Source: Oreohelix idahoensis (lineage: Eukaryota > Mollusca > Gastropoda > Stylommatophora > Oreohelicidae). Taken from it: a stretch of 64,000 bases of DNA. Of this stretch, positions 45,432 to 58,876 are shown in pieces (the first letter of the stretch is position 1; each line of letters opens with the position of its first letter). The DNA is taken from positions 1-64,000 of the forward strand of contig JAMPIV010016268.1 of assembly GCA_024509875.1 (NCBI GenBank). The letters are read 5' to 3'. The notes under the pieces were generated by a model. It was not told the DNA's origin. It did not search any database and worked only from the letters and a program-made list of their open reading frames with translations. The position numbers and the translations under genes were made by a program.

Positions 45432-45970
45432 ATCAGCACAAGCGTTACTGGCATTATTCTAACAATCCAAGCAGACATGTGTTATTCCTTGATCGGCACT
45501 TTTCCAAAAGTATCAGCCAACATGTGTTATTCCTTGACCGGCACTATTCCAACAGTCACAGCAGACATATGTTATTCCTTAACCGGCACTATTCCAACAG
45601 TCACAGCAGACATATGTTATTCCTTAACCGGCACTATTCCAACAGTCACAGCAGACATATGTTATTCCTTAACCGGCACTGTTCCAACAGTCACAGCTGA
45701 CATACATTATTACTTGACCGGCACTATTCCAACAGTATCAGCACAAATGTGTTATTCCTTGAACCGGCAATATTCCAACAGGACCAGCAAACTTGTGCTA
45801 TTCCTGTACCGACACTATTCCAAGAGTATCATCACAAGTTTGTTATTCCATTACTGGCACTATTCCAACAGCAAAAGCACAAGTATATAGCTCCATAACC
45901 GGCACTATTCCAACAGCAAAAGCACAAATGTGCTGTTCCTTTACCGACACTATTCCAATAGCATCATATT
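45432..45970 (+). repeat. 45-bp tandem array, about 11 units
   Basis: The unit is built on TTATTCCTTAACCGGCACTA then TTCCAACAGTCACAGCAGAC. Central units are near identical; edges are diverged. Because 45 is a multiple of three, a long repetitive frame stays open, but there is no other coding support. Confidence 0.9.
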
Positions 45971-46715
45971 AACACAAGTTTAAGAAAATAAATAAATAAG
46001 CACATGCGTCGTCTGGCATTGACTTCAGCAAGGTGGCCAAATGCAGTAGTAGTTCCACCGTCTTTAAAGAGCTACAGAGAACAAAAGGAAGACATATTTG
46101 TTTAAAAAATAATTGCTGTTTTCTTTTTTAAACATCTCTGTAACAAGGCTAAAGAAATTACACTAAAAATCATAATTACTTTCTAACGTGGTTGCAAGGT
46201 TATCTGTTACAATAAACGTTTATCATGTCGTCATCATTGTCGTAAAACGTGTGTGTAAACCCACTTCTTAGTTAAATCACTATGTCGAGATACAAAAATC
46301 CCCCAGCCAATCAACGAGCAACGTTCACCAATCTCTGAGACATAATAAAATTAGCCATAAGCCCTGTTTTTCGGAACTCGGTTGGGGCCATCTTGTCTCC
46401 CAATATGGCGGAAAACAGAATAAAATTAGGCATAAGCCCTGTTTTTCTGGGACTCGTCTCGGTCACGGATTGTACGGCGGATGGTACGGAACCGCATATA
46501 GCCAATCAGCTTGCCACGCCGAGAACCAATCAACAGCATTCCTTAAGCAGAAAAAGTTACCTCGACTACCTATATATACGGGCGAGATTTTATTCAAAAT
46601 CACGCACCCACCAACACGAAGCCAGCTTGACGACCGACTGAAGAAGAGAAGCTGTCAGACTGATTTATTGCTCACCTGCATTGACCGGGAACTCTTACTT
46701 CACTAAAGTCGACTG
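45971..46715. other. Non-coding flank of copy C with an about 82-bp duplication
   Basis: AAAATTAGCCATAAGCCCTG (near 46347) and AAAATTAGGCATAAGCCCTG (near 46422) mark a short tandem duplication around a CCATCTTGTCTCC...ATGGCGG segment. Otherwise nothing is recognised. Confidence 0.55.
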
Positions 46716-46720
46716 GCCGG

Positions 46721-48205
46721 TGTTGCGCACATATTCTTTTGTGTGGCGCACAGATTACGGTTGTTACGCATACAACTGGAAAATGTAATTATTTGTCTGA
46801 TAAAAATATATTTATCTTTGAATTCACGATTATCAGTCTAAGGGACAGAACTCAGATTAGTCGATGTGTATTCATTCTGTGAGTTATCTGTTCTTGTATC
46901 TTTCCTGAAGATCGAACTCAGCGTAGAAATCTAGGTTTACAGCGATCTATTATTTGTTTGGTTAGAAATAGATTGTTCTTGCTTCAGAATATCTATGGCC
47001 CCAATCTATGTGTATTTTTTGTCTATGTAGGACGAGACTGTCTTATATCTTAATATCTTTGTTTGTCTAAGTCGAACTATATCTTCGGTGTCGAACTCGG
47101 GGTCAAAGGTTGTTCGGCGAATGTGTCGCGAGGTCGACGTGAGAGGGTTCCGCCCTGATGGGTGCTGAGTTGTTTGTAGCGGCCTGTCGCCGGAAAAGTG
47201 ATCTCTATATTAGTGGGGAAAGAGGTAGTCTCTTTAGACATATCATGTATCATTCACCCCAGTGTTTATTCTTACTGCCAAGGAAGGGCAGAATCATATT
47301 CTAGTGTATTTCTGATACCAAGGTAAAGACGCATTTCTTATGAACATTTCCTGAGTCATTGTATTCGATGGGCAATCGTACGGTTGTACGTTTAGACGAA
47401 TATTAGCCAGATGAAGATGACATTCATACCTAGCAGCACCATATTATGTGATGAAGTCAATTGTATAAATGGTAGAAGCTACAAAGCAAGGAGGACATTT
47501 AATGTATGATCAGCTTTGATTGCGCTTCATAGTTTATATCCTGGGTGAGCGACAACTCACTGGGAGGAGAAGCCATTTTGAATTCTATATTTTCCAATCA
47601 TCGAGGAGAGAACAGGGATGCCCCCTTACTATCACCTGATGAGTCCAGAGATCACTGCTACAGAAGAGAACCCACTACTAGTGGTTCAATATTGTTATCA
47701 AAGAAATATGTGCTGAACTTTATCTATATGAATCTTCGCTAGACGAGGTTAGGTCTAGGAACCATTTTGAATATATTATTTATGAACTGACGTGCTCTGT
47801 CAGTAAAGACAGATGATTATCTGTATTGGAATCACTGAATGCTTGTCTACTGAGATTCCATTATGCTGTCATGCAACATGAATGCCGATTTAAAACTGTA
47901 GACTATTGTCATACATATATGATGGTGTTGTGCCAACCTGTTTCCTGTTCCTGTGTCGTCGAAGTGTGTGTCCATTAAATACAAGAAAACGTAAACAGTA
48001 GTTCGTCTTACACTTCCTGCCACGAGTGAGTGAGATTGCCCTATTGTCAACTCTCAGAACATTTTCCAGCATTCGCGTACTGTTGTATCCTCACTCCAAA
48101 TCAATACACCACTGCGTAGGTCGAGTTGACCTTGGTTTGTCTTCATGTTTGACAACACCTATCGACACTCTTCGAACACGATTAACTGCAACACTACAAC
48201 CAACA
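46721..48205 (+). repeat. 5' LTR of copy C
   Basis: 1485 bp, from TGTTGCGCACATATTCTTTT to CTACAACCAACA. One base later comes TGGTGGCCA, a possible remnant of a tRNA primer-binding site. Confidence 0.93.
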
Positions 48206-51200
48206 CTGGTGGCCAGATGTTATTAGAGCAGCTTTATTGAAAAAATATCAATGAACAGAGGAAGGTTACCGTACTTTGTTTAAGAAAATGGTACCTGAAT
48301 CAGGGGTAGAATTCTCAGAATTCATTGCAAGGACACGTCTTACATTTAATCGTTGGATTGAGTTGTCCAAAACAGAAAAGACATATGAAGCCCTTATGGA
48401 CTTGCTGCTCAGAGACAAGATTATGTCAAGTGTTAATAAACCATTCCTTGAATTCCTACATGAGCGTAAACCCAAGACACTAAAAGAAATGCAAGAATAT
48501 TGTGACCAATACGTCACTGCACACCCTGACATAACTCTTAGCAACACTAAGATTAAAGAGAGTATGCCATTTGCATCAGCAACACCATACAACCCTAATT
48601 ATTCACACAAATTTCAGGGACCACAAAACAAGTTTGGGAAAAAAAGGTAACCATAATAGTTATCAAAACCAAGGAAACCAATCATTTCAAGGTTCTTCTG
48701 CGAAGAACTGGAGACGAGCTGACAGCCCTCGATACAGAGGTGGTCATAATTATAGAAATTTCCGCAGAGGAAGTCATTATAGGAACTATCCAAGTCATCC
48801 ATCATGGAGACAACAAGACCATAATTATAGAGATACTCATTATAATGAATATGATAATGGTAACCATGAGAATTATGACTCAAACCCAAATAGGGGTTAC
48901 AATAGAGGAAATAATAATGATTACAGAGGCAATAATAATCGAGGTAGATCACAATACAAAAAACATAAATCATATTATCATGGAAACTCTGCACAGCAAG
49001 AGTCACATGAAGACTATAAACAGACCAAAGATAATAATGATGCTAATAATATGGCGTGTTCCGCTTTTGATTTTGGGAGAGCATCTCAGTGCCCCCAATG
49101 CAAAACATTATTTGAACCAACTATGGTGTCCACTTTAAGTTGTGGCCATCCTCTTAGCGCTCTTCCTGCGTCAGTCGCGCATGATGGAAGAGGTTCTCTT
49201 GTCTTACATAGAGGTTTAGTAAATGACAATCCAGTCTCAGTTCTTTTTGATTCTGGATGCACCACAATTGGTGTTAGGCAGTCGCTTGTAGATCCTTCTC
49301 GTGCCACTGGAAAAGTAGTCAAATGTGTAACATCTGGCGGCAACTTAGAGAAATACTCTACGGCTATCATTAGGATTGCTACTCCTTTCTTTACAGGAGA
49401 TGTACACGCATGTCTTCTGCCGAATCCGATCGCTGATCTTATCATCGGTCGTATTCACGGAGTCAAAGAATGCACTCCGCAACAAATTTCCGTTTGGGAA
49501 AAACAAAATATGCAAACTGCTAATGCTGTAGTCACTAGAGCTCAGGCTCTTAATATGCCTCAAACTTCATCTACTGAAGATAATGAAGTGCATAACCAAG
49601 ATGATCCCTTGGTAATTTCTCGTGACTCGTTTATAAAACAGCAAGAAGATGATCCGACTCTAAAGAAATTCTTCACTCTTGCAACAAAAGGTGATCCGAA
49701 TAAAGATACAAAGCGTAAATCTTGGATTACAATGAAGAATGGCGTACTTGTACGTATGGTGCAAGACTCCACTAAGTCAAGTCATTTCCAGATTCTTGTT
49801 CCCAAGAATTTGAGAGTTAAAATTTTGCAGCACGCTCACGACTCTCAGTGTGCTGGACATATGGGTTTTTCCCGTACAAAGTCAAGAGTTCTTGCGGCTT
49901 TCTTTTGGCCTTTTGTGAACAAAGACATACGGATTTATTGTCGATCTTGTATAGTATGTCAAGAATTCAAATCAAAAGGTCCACGCCATGCTGCACCTAT
50001 TCAGGCTGCAGACATTCCTATTCGACCATTTAAGAAAATGGCGATAGACATCATTGGTCCATTTAAGATCAAATCTGCTAGAGGACATCAGTTTATCTTA
50101 ACGTGTGTGGACATGTGCACACGTTGGCCAGAGGCTATTCCTCTGAAGAGCATTACTACTGCTGACATTGCAGATGCTCTTTGGCTTATATTTTCTCGTC
50201 TGGGATTCCCCGGAGAAATATTATCAGACCATGGCACCCAACTAATATCGGATACCATGTCTCAAGTAATGTCTACTCTGCAGATAGAGAGATCTTTGAG
50301 TAGTATCTATCATCCTATGTCCAATGGGATGGCCAACGGCTAAATAGAACACTCAAAAACTTTCTAGGGAAGATAACTGAGGATCATCCTCAAGATTGGG
50401 ACAGGGTTTTACCCGGCCCTCTTCGCTTACAGAGAGGTCCCCAATGAACATACAGGATTTTCTCCCTTTGAACTTGTCTTTGGCGCGCGACCGCGTGGCC
50501 CTATGTCTTTGCTTCATGATCTCATAACCGCTGATAATATTACCGATGACACAAAATCTTCTTACGAATATGTCATCGCGCTGAGACAAAAGATTATCGA
50601 AGCATGCAAATTGGCAACTTCTTCTTCTGAATTTGCTAAGCAGAACGCAAGACAATTTGCCAATAAGAAAAGAACCTTACGACAACTTTGTCCTGGTGAC
50701 AAAGCATTTGTTTTGCTACCTTGTAGGGAAAACAGACTTCTTATTGCTTGGAAAGGTCCATACGATATAATCTCGAAAATTTCCGATGTTGACTACATTG
50801 TCGATATTGATGGAAAGCATAAAACCTTCCACATCAATATGCTTACGGAATTCCATGAACGTCCGGATTATTTACAGCCTATTTTCCAGGCAACGGACGA
50901 TTCACCAGTCCAACATGGTCATTACTCATCACTGCCCTTAATACAGGATGAGGAAACAAGTTTTTCGGATGTTAATCTTCCGCTTCCGATGATTCCACTT
51001 CATTCTAGTGAATCATGGAAAAACGTTACTGTTTCTCCGGATTTGTCTCTAGGAGAACAGCGACAAGTTTCGGCTATGTTACAAACATTTCAGGATGTCC
51101 TTACTGACATTCCTGGACAAACTCATGTCATTGAACATGACATTATTCTAACTGACCATAATCCTATTAGGGTCAGACCTTATCCTATCCCTATACATTT

Positions 51201-52428
51201 TCAAGCACAGGTTGAGAAGGAGTTGGATGAGATGATAGATTTAAAAATAATTGAACCATCCACTTCTGCATATTCTTCGCCGATGGTTATTGTTCGGAAA
51301 AAAAGACAATAACATACGTCTTTGCGTTGACTATCGCAAATTGAATCAAGTTACGAAGTTCGATGCTGAACCTATGCCTTTACTAGAAGAGCTACTTACT
51401 AGGCTTTCTAAATCTCATTTTTTCACTAAACTAGATTTGTCTAAAGGGTATTGGCAAGTTCCTTTATCTGAACGCGCCAAACCAATTACGGCTTTTTCTA
51501 CACCTAGAGGCCTTTTTCAATGGAATTTCATGCCTTTCGGCCTTATGAACGCACCAGCTACATTCGTACGCATGATGCGTCGAATCCTATCTTATCGGTC
51601 AGATGTCATCGCGTACCTAGACGACATCTGTCTTTTCAGCGATACCTGGGAAGATCACTATTTGGGGTTAGTTGAATTACTATCTACTTTACGCGAGTAT
51701 AACCTGACAGTGAAACCCTCTAAAGCCTGCATTGGTTTTAGCAAAATTTCTTTCCTAGGCCATCGGGTGGGTCATGGTTTACTAAAGACAGAGGACCATA
51801 ATATCACTAAGATACTTAACATCTCTATTCCTAAGACTAAAAAGCAAGTGCGAAGTCTCTTAGGTCTTATTCAATTTTATGGAAGATTCATTCCGAATCT
51901 ATCCTCTATCATGGCACCTCTTTCTACACTACTAAAGAAAGGGTCTCCTAATATGGTCCACTGGTCACAGGAATGCCAATCCTCTTTGGATAAGATCAAA
52001 ACTTTTTTTCAACACCACCTATTTTAGTTTTACCTACTACAGATAAGACATTTGTTCTTCATAGTGACGCTTCATCCACTGGGATTGGAGCGGCACTAAT
52101 GCAAGAGTACTCTGGAACTCTGCATCCTGTAATGTATATCTCCAGAAAACTTAATGCTGCAGAAAGAAATTATTCGGTTTTAGACCGTGAACTATTGGCT
52201 ATGGTTTGGTCAATACTCAAACTACAAAGATTCCTTCTAGGCGCACATTTCATAGTAGAAACCGATCAGAAAGCTCTTACGGCTATACAGAGTAAAAATT
52301 TGAAGAGCTCGAGGTCTACTCGATATGCAATTGCTCTTCAACCTTTTCATTTTTCGGTACGAGCTATCCGTGGATCAGATAATGTGATGGCAGACATTTT
52401 GTCTAGATGCCCACATGATTCCACCTGA
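48206..52428 (+). pseudogene. gag-PR-INT-RT-RH polyprotein of copy C, gag-deleted and frameshifted
   Basis: Immediately after the putative primer site the sequence enters gag mid-frame (DVIRAALLKKYQ, then a TGA). The N-terminal and central gag are deleted. The rest parallels copy B: RWIELSKTEKTYEALMD; an Asn/Arg/Gly-rich tail; CPQC...CGHPL; intact protease DSG (VLFDSGCTT); integrase HHCC and D..D..E; RT YLDD; RNase H HSDASSTG... and MADILSR. Against copy A I see five small indels: +1 near 48640 (A run), -1 near 50335, -2 near 50415, +1 near 51300 (A run) and -1 near 52005 (T run). The -1/-2 pair and the +1/-1 pair each restore the frame. The homopolymer cases could be sequencing errors. Confidence 0.88.
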
Positions 52429-52880
52429 CTGTTGGGTCTTGGACTTCTTAACACTTCCAACTCTACAACAGTTTTTCTTTTATATATCAAGATAAATACA
52501 CATTGTAATTTATAATATAGTGATTGTATCACTACTATCACTACATTCATTGATATATATATATATTCATCGATACTCGTTGATGATTTTTCTTTTTGTC
52601 AATCATGTACTTATAGTGCTTAAATATGAAATTGTTATATGCATTGTGTCATTGCTAGTATTGTAGTATACGTTGGTGGCACCTCCCTGGAAACATATAT
52701 GCTTAAGAGAAATGCTTTCTCTGAGAGGTTGAGATGTATTCTCACCAGTCGATCTATATTTCGACTTTGCCTTAATTTGGCTTATAAATTCCAGATATTT
52801 CTCATCTGCGCAGTATTTGTGCGTTGTGAGCCTATTGTATGTTGCTCTCAGATGAAAAAAAAACGATTTTCATTTTTTTC

Positions 52881-52899
52881 CCGGGGGGATGTGGTAGTC
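52881..52899 (+). promoter_or_regulatory. Polypurine tract of copy C
   Basis: CCGGGGGGATGTGGTAGTC directly precedes the 3' LTR. The same GGTAGTC-TGTTG junction occurs on the minus strand in copy B. Confidence 0.75.
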
Positions 52900-54386
52900 T
52901 GTTGCGCACATATTCTTTTGTGTGGCGCGCACAGATTACGGTTGTTACGCATACAAATGGAAAATGTAATTATTTGTCTGATAAAAATATATTTATCTTT
53001 GAATTCACGATTATCAGTCTAAGGGACAGAACTCAGATTAGTCGATGTGTATTCATTCTGTGAGTTATCTGTTCTTGTATCTTTCCTGAAGATCGAACTC
53101 AGCGTAGAAATCTAGGTTTACAGCGATCTATTCTTTGTTTGGTTAGAAATAGATTGTTCTTGCTTCAGAATATCTATGGCTCGAATCTATGTGTATTTCT
53201 TGTCTATGTAGGACGAGACTGTCTTATATCTTAATATCTTTGTATGTCTAAGTCGAACTATATCTTCGGTGTCGAACTCGGGGTCAAAGGTTGTTTGGCG
53301 GATGTGTCGCGAGGTCGACGTGAGAGGGTTCCGCCCTGATGGGTGCTGAGTTGTTTGTAGCGGCCTGTCGCCGGAAAAGTGATCTCTATATTAGTGGGGA
53401 AAGAGGTAGTCTCTTTAGACATATCATGTATCAATCACCCCAGTGTTTATTCTTACTGCCAAGGAAGGGCAGAATCATATTCTAGTGTATTTCTGATACC
53501 AAGGTAAAGACGCATTTCTTATGAACTTTTCCTGAGTCATTGTATTCGATGGGCAATCGTACGGTTGTACGTTTAGACGAATATTAGCCAGATGAAGATG
53601 ACATTCATACCTAGCAGCACCATATTATGTGATGAAGTCAATTGTATAAATGGTAGAAGCTACAAAGCAAGGAGGACATTTAATGTATGATCAGCTTTGA
53701 TTGCGCTTCATAGTTTGTATCCTGGGTGAGCGACAACTCACTGGGAGGAGAAGCCATTTTGAATTCTATATTTTCCAATCATCGAGGAGAGAACAGGGAT
53801 GCCCCCTTACTATCTCCTGATGAGTCCAGAGATCACTGCTACAGAAGAGAACCCACTACTAGTGGTTCAATATTGTTATCAAAGAAATATGTGCTGAACT
53901 TTATCTATATGAATCTTCGCTAGACGAGGTTAGGTCTAGGAACCATTTTGAATATATTATTTATGAACTGACGTGCTCTGTCAGTAAAGACAGATGATTA
54001 TCTGTATTGGAATCACTGAATGCTTGTCTACTGAGATTCCATTATGCTGTCATGCAACATGAATGCCGATTTAAAACTGTAGACTATTGTCATACATATA
54101 TGATGGTGTTGTGCCAACCTGTTTCCTGTTCCTGTGTCGTCGAAGTGTGTGTCCATTAAATACAAGAAAACGTAAACAGTAGTTCGTCTTACACTTCCTG
54201 CCACGAGTGAGTGAGATTGCCCTATTGTCAACTCTCAGAACATTTTCCAGCATTCGCGTACTGTTGTATCCTCACTCCAAATCAATACACCACTGCGTAG
54301 GTCGAGTTGACCTTGGTTTGTCTTCATGTTTGACAACACCTATCGACACTCTTCGAACACGATTAACTGCAGCACTACAACCAACA
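52900..54386 (+). repeat. 3' LTR of copy C
   Basis: 1487 bp, about 99% like the 5' LTR. An early difference is GGCGCGCAC here against GGCGCAC in the 5' copy. Confidence 0.93.
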
Positions 54387-54391
54387 GCCGG

Positions 54392-54905
54392 TTTAAAATC
54401 TTAGAGGGTAAATATATTTACTATAAACTTGTAGGAAAATAGGCCTATTCCAAATGTAGGACTCATCTAACTCCAATCTATTGTCTCATATAACTCCAGT
54501 CTATTGTCTCAGATAACTCCAACCTGAAATATAACCAAAACAGTCCTTGTTAGGACTCATATAACTTCAATCTATTGTTTCATATAACTCCAACCTGATA
54601 TATATAACCAAACAGTCCTCGTCTCATATAACTCCTATCATCAGAACACAACAATATTGTTAGGATATATGTTACCAGCCAGTATAGCACTTGTCAGAGG
54701 GGGGCCTGGTATATTATAGGGGGAAGGAAATGGTTGTATCACACCTAGGTGTACATATTATTGGATGTATTCATGTATTGAATTTATATTATTGGATGTA
54801 TTCATGTATTGAATTTATATTATTCGATGTATCCATGTATTAATTTATCGGAAAGAATGTTTTGCAAGTAGACACCTGTCTTGTCTCACTATTGCTAACT
54901 CATAC
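54392..54905. other. Non-coding stretch with short tandem motifs
   Basis: 54465-54640 repeats CATATAACTCCAATCTATTG-like units. 54755-54845 repeats about 31-bp ATTGGATGTATTCATGTATT units about three times. Confidence 0.7.
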
Positions 54906-54911
54906 TGAGCC

Positions 54912-55445
54912 ATGTTATCGATTGGAGGCCGACCTCTGTGCAACCTACGTTTTGCTGATGATATTGATCTGATAGCTGGATCAGAATCAGAACTTCAAGA
55001 CCTTACCTCTAGACTGGAGAAAGTAACAAGAACGTATGGGATGGAAATTAATATAGAAAAAAGCAAGATATTGGTGAATAGCCATAAGAAACATGTTGCG
55101 ACCAACATTACGTTAAATGGGCAAACGTTAGAAGAAGTTAACACCTTTAAATATCTCGGGTCCACTATATGCAGTGATGGAAGATCAATTAAAGAAATCA
55201 AGACAAGACTTGAGATGGCCTCAGCTGCCATGACAAGGTTGAATGTGATCTGGAAAAGTAACAACAGTTTTCCTGTGAAGATCAAATTATACAAATCACT
55301 TGTATTATCTATTCTCTTGTATGGGTGTGAGAGCTGGACACTCACTGCAGATACGGAGCGAAGGATTCAGGCTTTCGAGCATAAATGTTATAGAAGAATT
55401 TTGCGCATTTGCTATAAAGACTTGGGTGGGCTAACGCAATTGTGA
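54912..55445 (+). pseudogene. LINE reverse transcriptase fragment
   Basis: It starts within the RT palm: GGRPLCNLRFADDIDLIAGS contains the catalytic FADD box. EKSKILVNS, then FKYLGSTICSDG and LLYGCESWTL with the FEHKCYRRILRI block follow, as in RTE-like LINEs. The RT fingers upstream and everything after RRILRI are missing. It may come from the same LINE family as the endonuclease at 3838-5061, which ends just before this region would begin. Confidence 0.8.
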
Positions 55446-56099
<654 letters not shown>

Positions 56100-56735
56100 A
56101 TCATCATTTCCCCTCCACTCCTTAGGGAGCCACCACTGTAGCTGATATCCTTGCAGGAAAATTACAGCAAGCATTCATGTGGTGTTACAGCCGCGGGTAC
56201 TGTAGAAATGTATTTTACATGGTGATGGTTGCCAGCCTAATTCACAGTCTCAACTGTAGAAATGTATTTTACATGGTGATGGTTGCCAGCCTAATTCACA
56301 GTCTCAACTGTAGAAATGTATTTTACATGGTGATGGTTGCCAGCCTAATTCACAGTCTCAACTGTAGAAATGTATTTTACATGGTGATGGTTGCCAGCCT
56401 AATTCACAGTCTCAACTGTAGAAATGTATTTTACATGGTGATGGTTGCCAGCCTAATTCACAGTCTCAACTGTAGAAATGTATTTTACATGGTGATGGTT
56501 GCCAGCCTAATTCACTGTCTCAACTGTAGACATGTATTTTACATGGTGATGGTTGCCAGCCTAATTCACAGTCTCAACTGTAGAAATGTATTTTACATGG
56601 TGATGGTTGCCAGCCTAATTCACAGTCTCATGTTAGTCGCCTTGTACAACTTGCTGCGTGAGGAAGCAGTAGTCATATTCTTTATTTGTCTCTTCAGAGA
56701 TCCCCCGGAACTACACGTTGCATGTTTCAGTTAAA
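56100..56735 (-). repeat. Family R copy expanded into a 54-bp tandem array
   Basis: 56100-56165 has the R 3' hairpin (CTCCTTAGGGAG) and CTTGCAGGAA. From about 56200 an internal R segment, GTAGAAATGTATTTTACATG then GTGATGGTTGCCAGCC and TAATTCACAGTCTCAACT, is repeated about eight times. 56625-56720 then resumes R with GTTAGTCGCCTTG and CAGAGATCCCCCGGAAC. Units are almost identical. The 54-bp period keeps a 185-codon frame open that I do not consider a gene. Confidence 0.85.
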
Positions 56736-57365
56736 TTACGAAAAATTCAACTGACATTTAGAAGCATCTATTCAGTTCATGAAAAAATGAAATCAGTTCT
56801 TGATTAATTAAATTTAAACGCACATAATAAACACTTTTTAAACAGTTTTTAAAACATTCTTTAGATTAATTTTGAAGCGCATTCAAAGGAGGCAATAATG
56901 TTTTATACAGTGTGACAGAATTTACTGTTCTCTTTTCCTCATTTTCCTCTTCTACCTGACATTATTGATCTACCTCTCATTTTCCGTACTAAATCCGGGG
57001 CGACATATATAGTTCACTATTGCTTCCTTCAATTCTTGTCATGTCTGGGCTTCATCGACTATCCTTACTGATTATTGTAATCACTAACTTTCGCTTGAAC
57101 CCATATTGACTGCTGGATCTGTAGAGTGAAAGGTTGTTTAAGAGTGCATAGCACATTTCCGACAAGACAGTGAATCAGTGCGCCCGGTTAATACGTAAAC
57201 AATACTGGGATGGCCACGGTCAGTTCTCTTTCACTGATTCTGTTTTCTGTCTCGCCGGGTTGTTGCTTGATAGTATTGGACAATATCATTCTGGTGCTAG
57301 ATTATAGACACACACTTAAGATAACTCATGGGATTTGGAGCAGGTAAATGATATAAAGTAAAGAC
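56736..57365. other. Non-coding stretch
   Basis: AT-rich, nothing recognised. Confidence 0.4.
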
Positions 57366-57916
57366 CAAACCAGAAATTGAAATTGATAACGAAGAACTGG
57401 AAGATGTTAATGAATTCGAATACTTAGGATCAATCATCAACAGTTCTGGCGACTGTGCAGTAAAAAAAGTTACAACTGATCAGAGCATGTATATTCCCAG
57501 TAGCAACATACGGCTGCGAGACTTGGACACTCAATAAAACAGTTGCTAAAAAGGTTACATCATTCGAAATGAAATGCTACAGAAGGATGTTGAGAATACC
57601 CTGGACAGGAAAAAAGACCAACAGAAAAGTACTGCACTCACTAAACGTAGAGGAAAATTGGCTCCTAAATACCATCGCAATAAGGAAGCTGAAATTTTTC
57701 GGTCATATAAAAAGACATAATAGTCTGGAAAAATTAGTGATGGAAGGCATGGTCCCTGGAAAACGGGGAAGGGGTCGACCTAGACGACGGTGGACCCAGA
57801 ACATCAAAGAGAGTCTGAACTTATCTTTGGCTGATGCAGGTCGACTTACCCAGAATCGTGATGCGTTCAGAGCAGCTGTAATGGAGACAACGTTCTGGAA
57901 AGAATACGTCACATGA
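57366..57916 (+). pseudogene. LINE ORF2 C-terminal fragment with internal deletion
   Basis: The first frame reads EDVNEFEYLGSIINSSGDC. A deletion or shift near 57470 removes the next block. The second frame then reads FPVATYGCETWTLNKTVAKK, FEMKCYRRMLRIPWTGKKTN, IRKLKFFGHIKRH and [20 protein letters not shown] to a stop at 57916. This is the RT thumb to C-terminus of a LINE. The endonuclease and RT core are absent. Confidence 0.82.
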
Positions 57917-58817
57917 TGAATGATATAATCATTTCCGGGCAAACTTGTTATGACCAATAGTTACGATAAGTTGTCAATCTGGAAAGATATTATCAGTGAA
58001 AGTTCTATAAAGTCGTGAGCGTAAACATGATCAATATCAACGGAAGATAGAATACCTTATATGGGAGTGACTTGTGAAAAAATTACGAGTACTACGAGGG
58101 GCGTGTTGTGGCCACCAGACTTGACCAGTGACGCGAAGAACCAGTCCACACACTGCAAAGAACAATCATCGGCTGGAGCAGAAGCCGACCGACATCTTAC
58201 TGGCAGCTAAGTACCCATTCAGAGCTGGCTGCCAAGTGAACTCTTTAAGAAAGTTTTCAAAACCATCTCCAGATTATCACTAGTGATGAATCTTTAAAGG
58301 AATAGGCCTATAGCACCCCACCCTTATTTGTTTTACATTGTTAACTCTAATAGATTATTAAATTTGTTATTTGTATATATGCAAATTTATAGTTGATTTA
58401 GTAATTTTGAGTGAACTGCACCCGTATGTCTCAGTCATTTTAAATACCTATAAACAAAGCTATTGAAGTAATATTTTACTAATTTAAATCAGTTGGGGGA
58501 TCATCAAAACGAGCAAAACTCTTACTCCTCATAGAAGGTCAGGGAATTCAGAAAGCTTACACAGCCTGGATCCTATCAGCCGTAGTACTTGATTTCTTAA
58601 ATTCCTATGAGCCTCCCTAGAATTAAAGCACCATTCCTCAATTCACATCTCTGCCAAGAATAATCTTGAGCTAAAGGTACTATGAAGGCCCTCAGTAGAT
58701 ACTCTGAAGTTTGGCCACTGTTGGACCATCACTCAGATGAAGGGGGGGGGGGGGGGGGGAATCCCCAGATATACAGTTAGGGTAATTCTGACTAGTAAAA
58801 AATTAATCTTAAGAGTA
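57917..58817. other. Non-coding stretch with a poly-G run
   Basis: A G run lies at about 58741-58760. Nothing else is recognised. Confidence 0.45.
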
Positions 58818-58876
58818 AAGTGCTCTTTTCGAAACCTCTACACGTCACGGTAGAAGAGGAATGACTAAGTAAATTG
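58818..58876 (+). repeat. LINE 3' end only
   Basis: TGCTCTTTTCGAAACCTCTA then CACGTCACGGTAGAAGAGGA and ATGACTAAGTAA match the end of the LINE insertion at 22825-22873. Confidence 0.6.

Larger units (their letters stand above)
46721..54386 (+). mobile_element. Gmr1-like LTR retrotransposon, copy C (LTR to LTR)
   Basis: Complete ends: 5' LTR 46721-48205, 3' LTR 52900-54386, and GCCGG at both outer edges (46716-46720 and 54387-54391). LTRs start TGTTGCGCAC and end ACCAACA. By eye the two LTRs differ at about 14 positions plus one 2-bp indel over 1.49 kb, near 1%, so insertion is recent. Total 7666 bp. The interior lacks the 5' part of gag. Confidence 0.93.

Noticed and set aside
45171..45890. 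A 239-codon open frame of repeated MCYSLTGTIPTVTAD-like units
   Set aside because: The frame exists because the tandem unit is 45 bp, a multiple of three. It includes a (CT)n stretch and has no family resemblance.
48614..49138. Ile/Met- or Tyr/Cys-rich frames
   Set aside because: Alternate-frame reading of the Asn/Arg-rich gag tail in copy C.
56177..56734. A 185-codon frame of repeated CRNVFYMVMVASLIHSLN
   Set aside because: Produced by the 54-bp array inside a family R repeat; not a protein gene.
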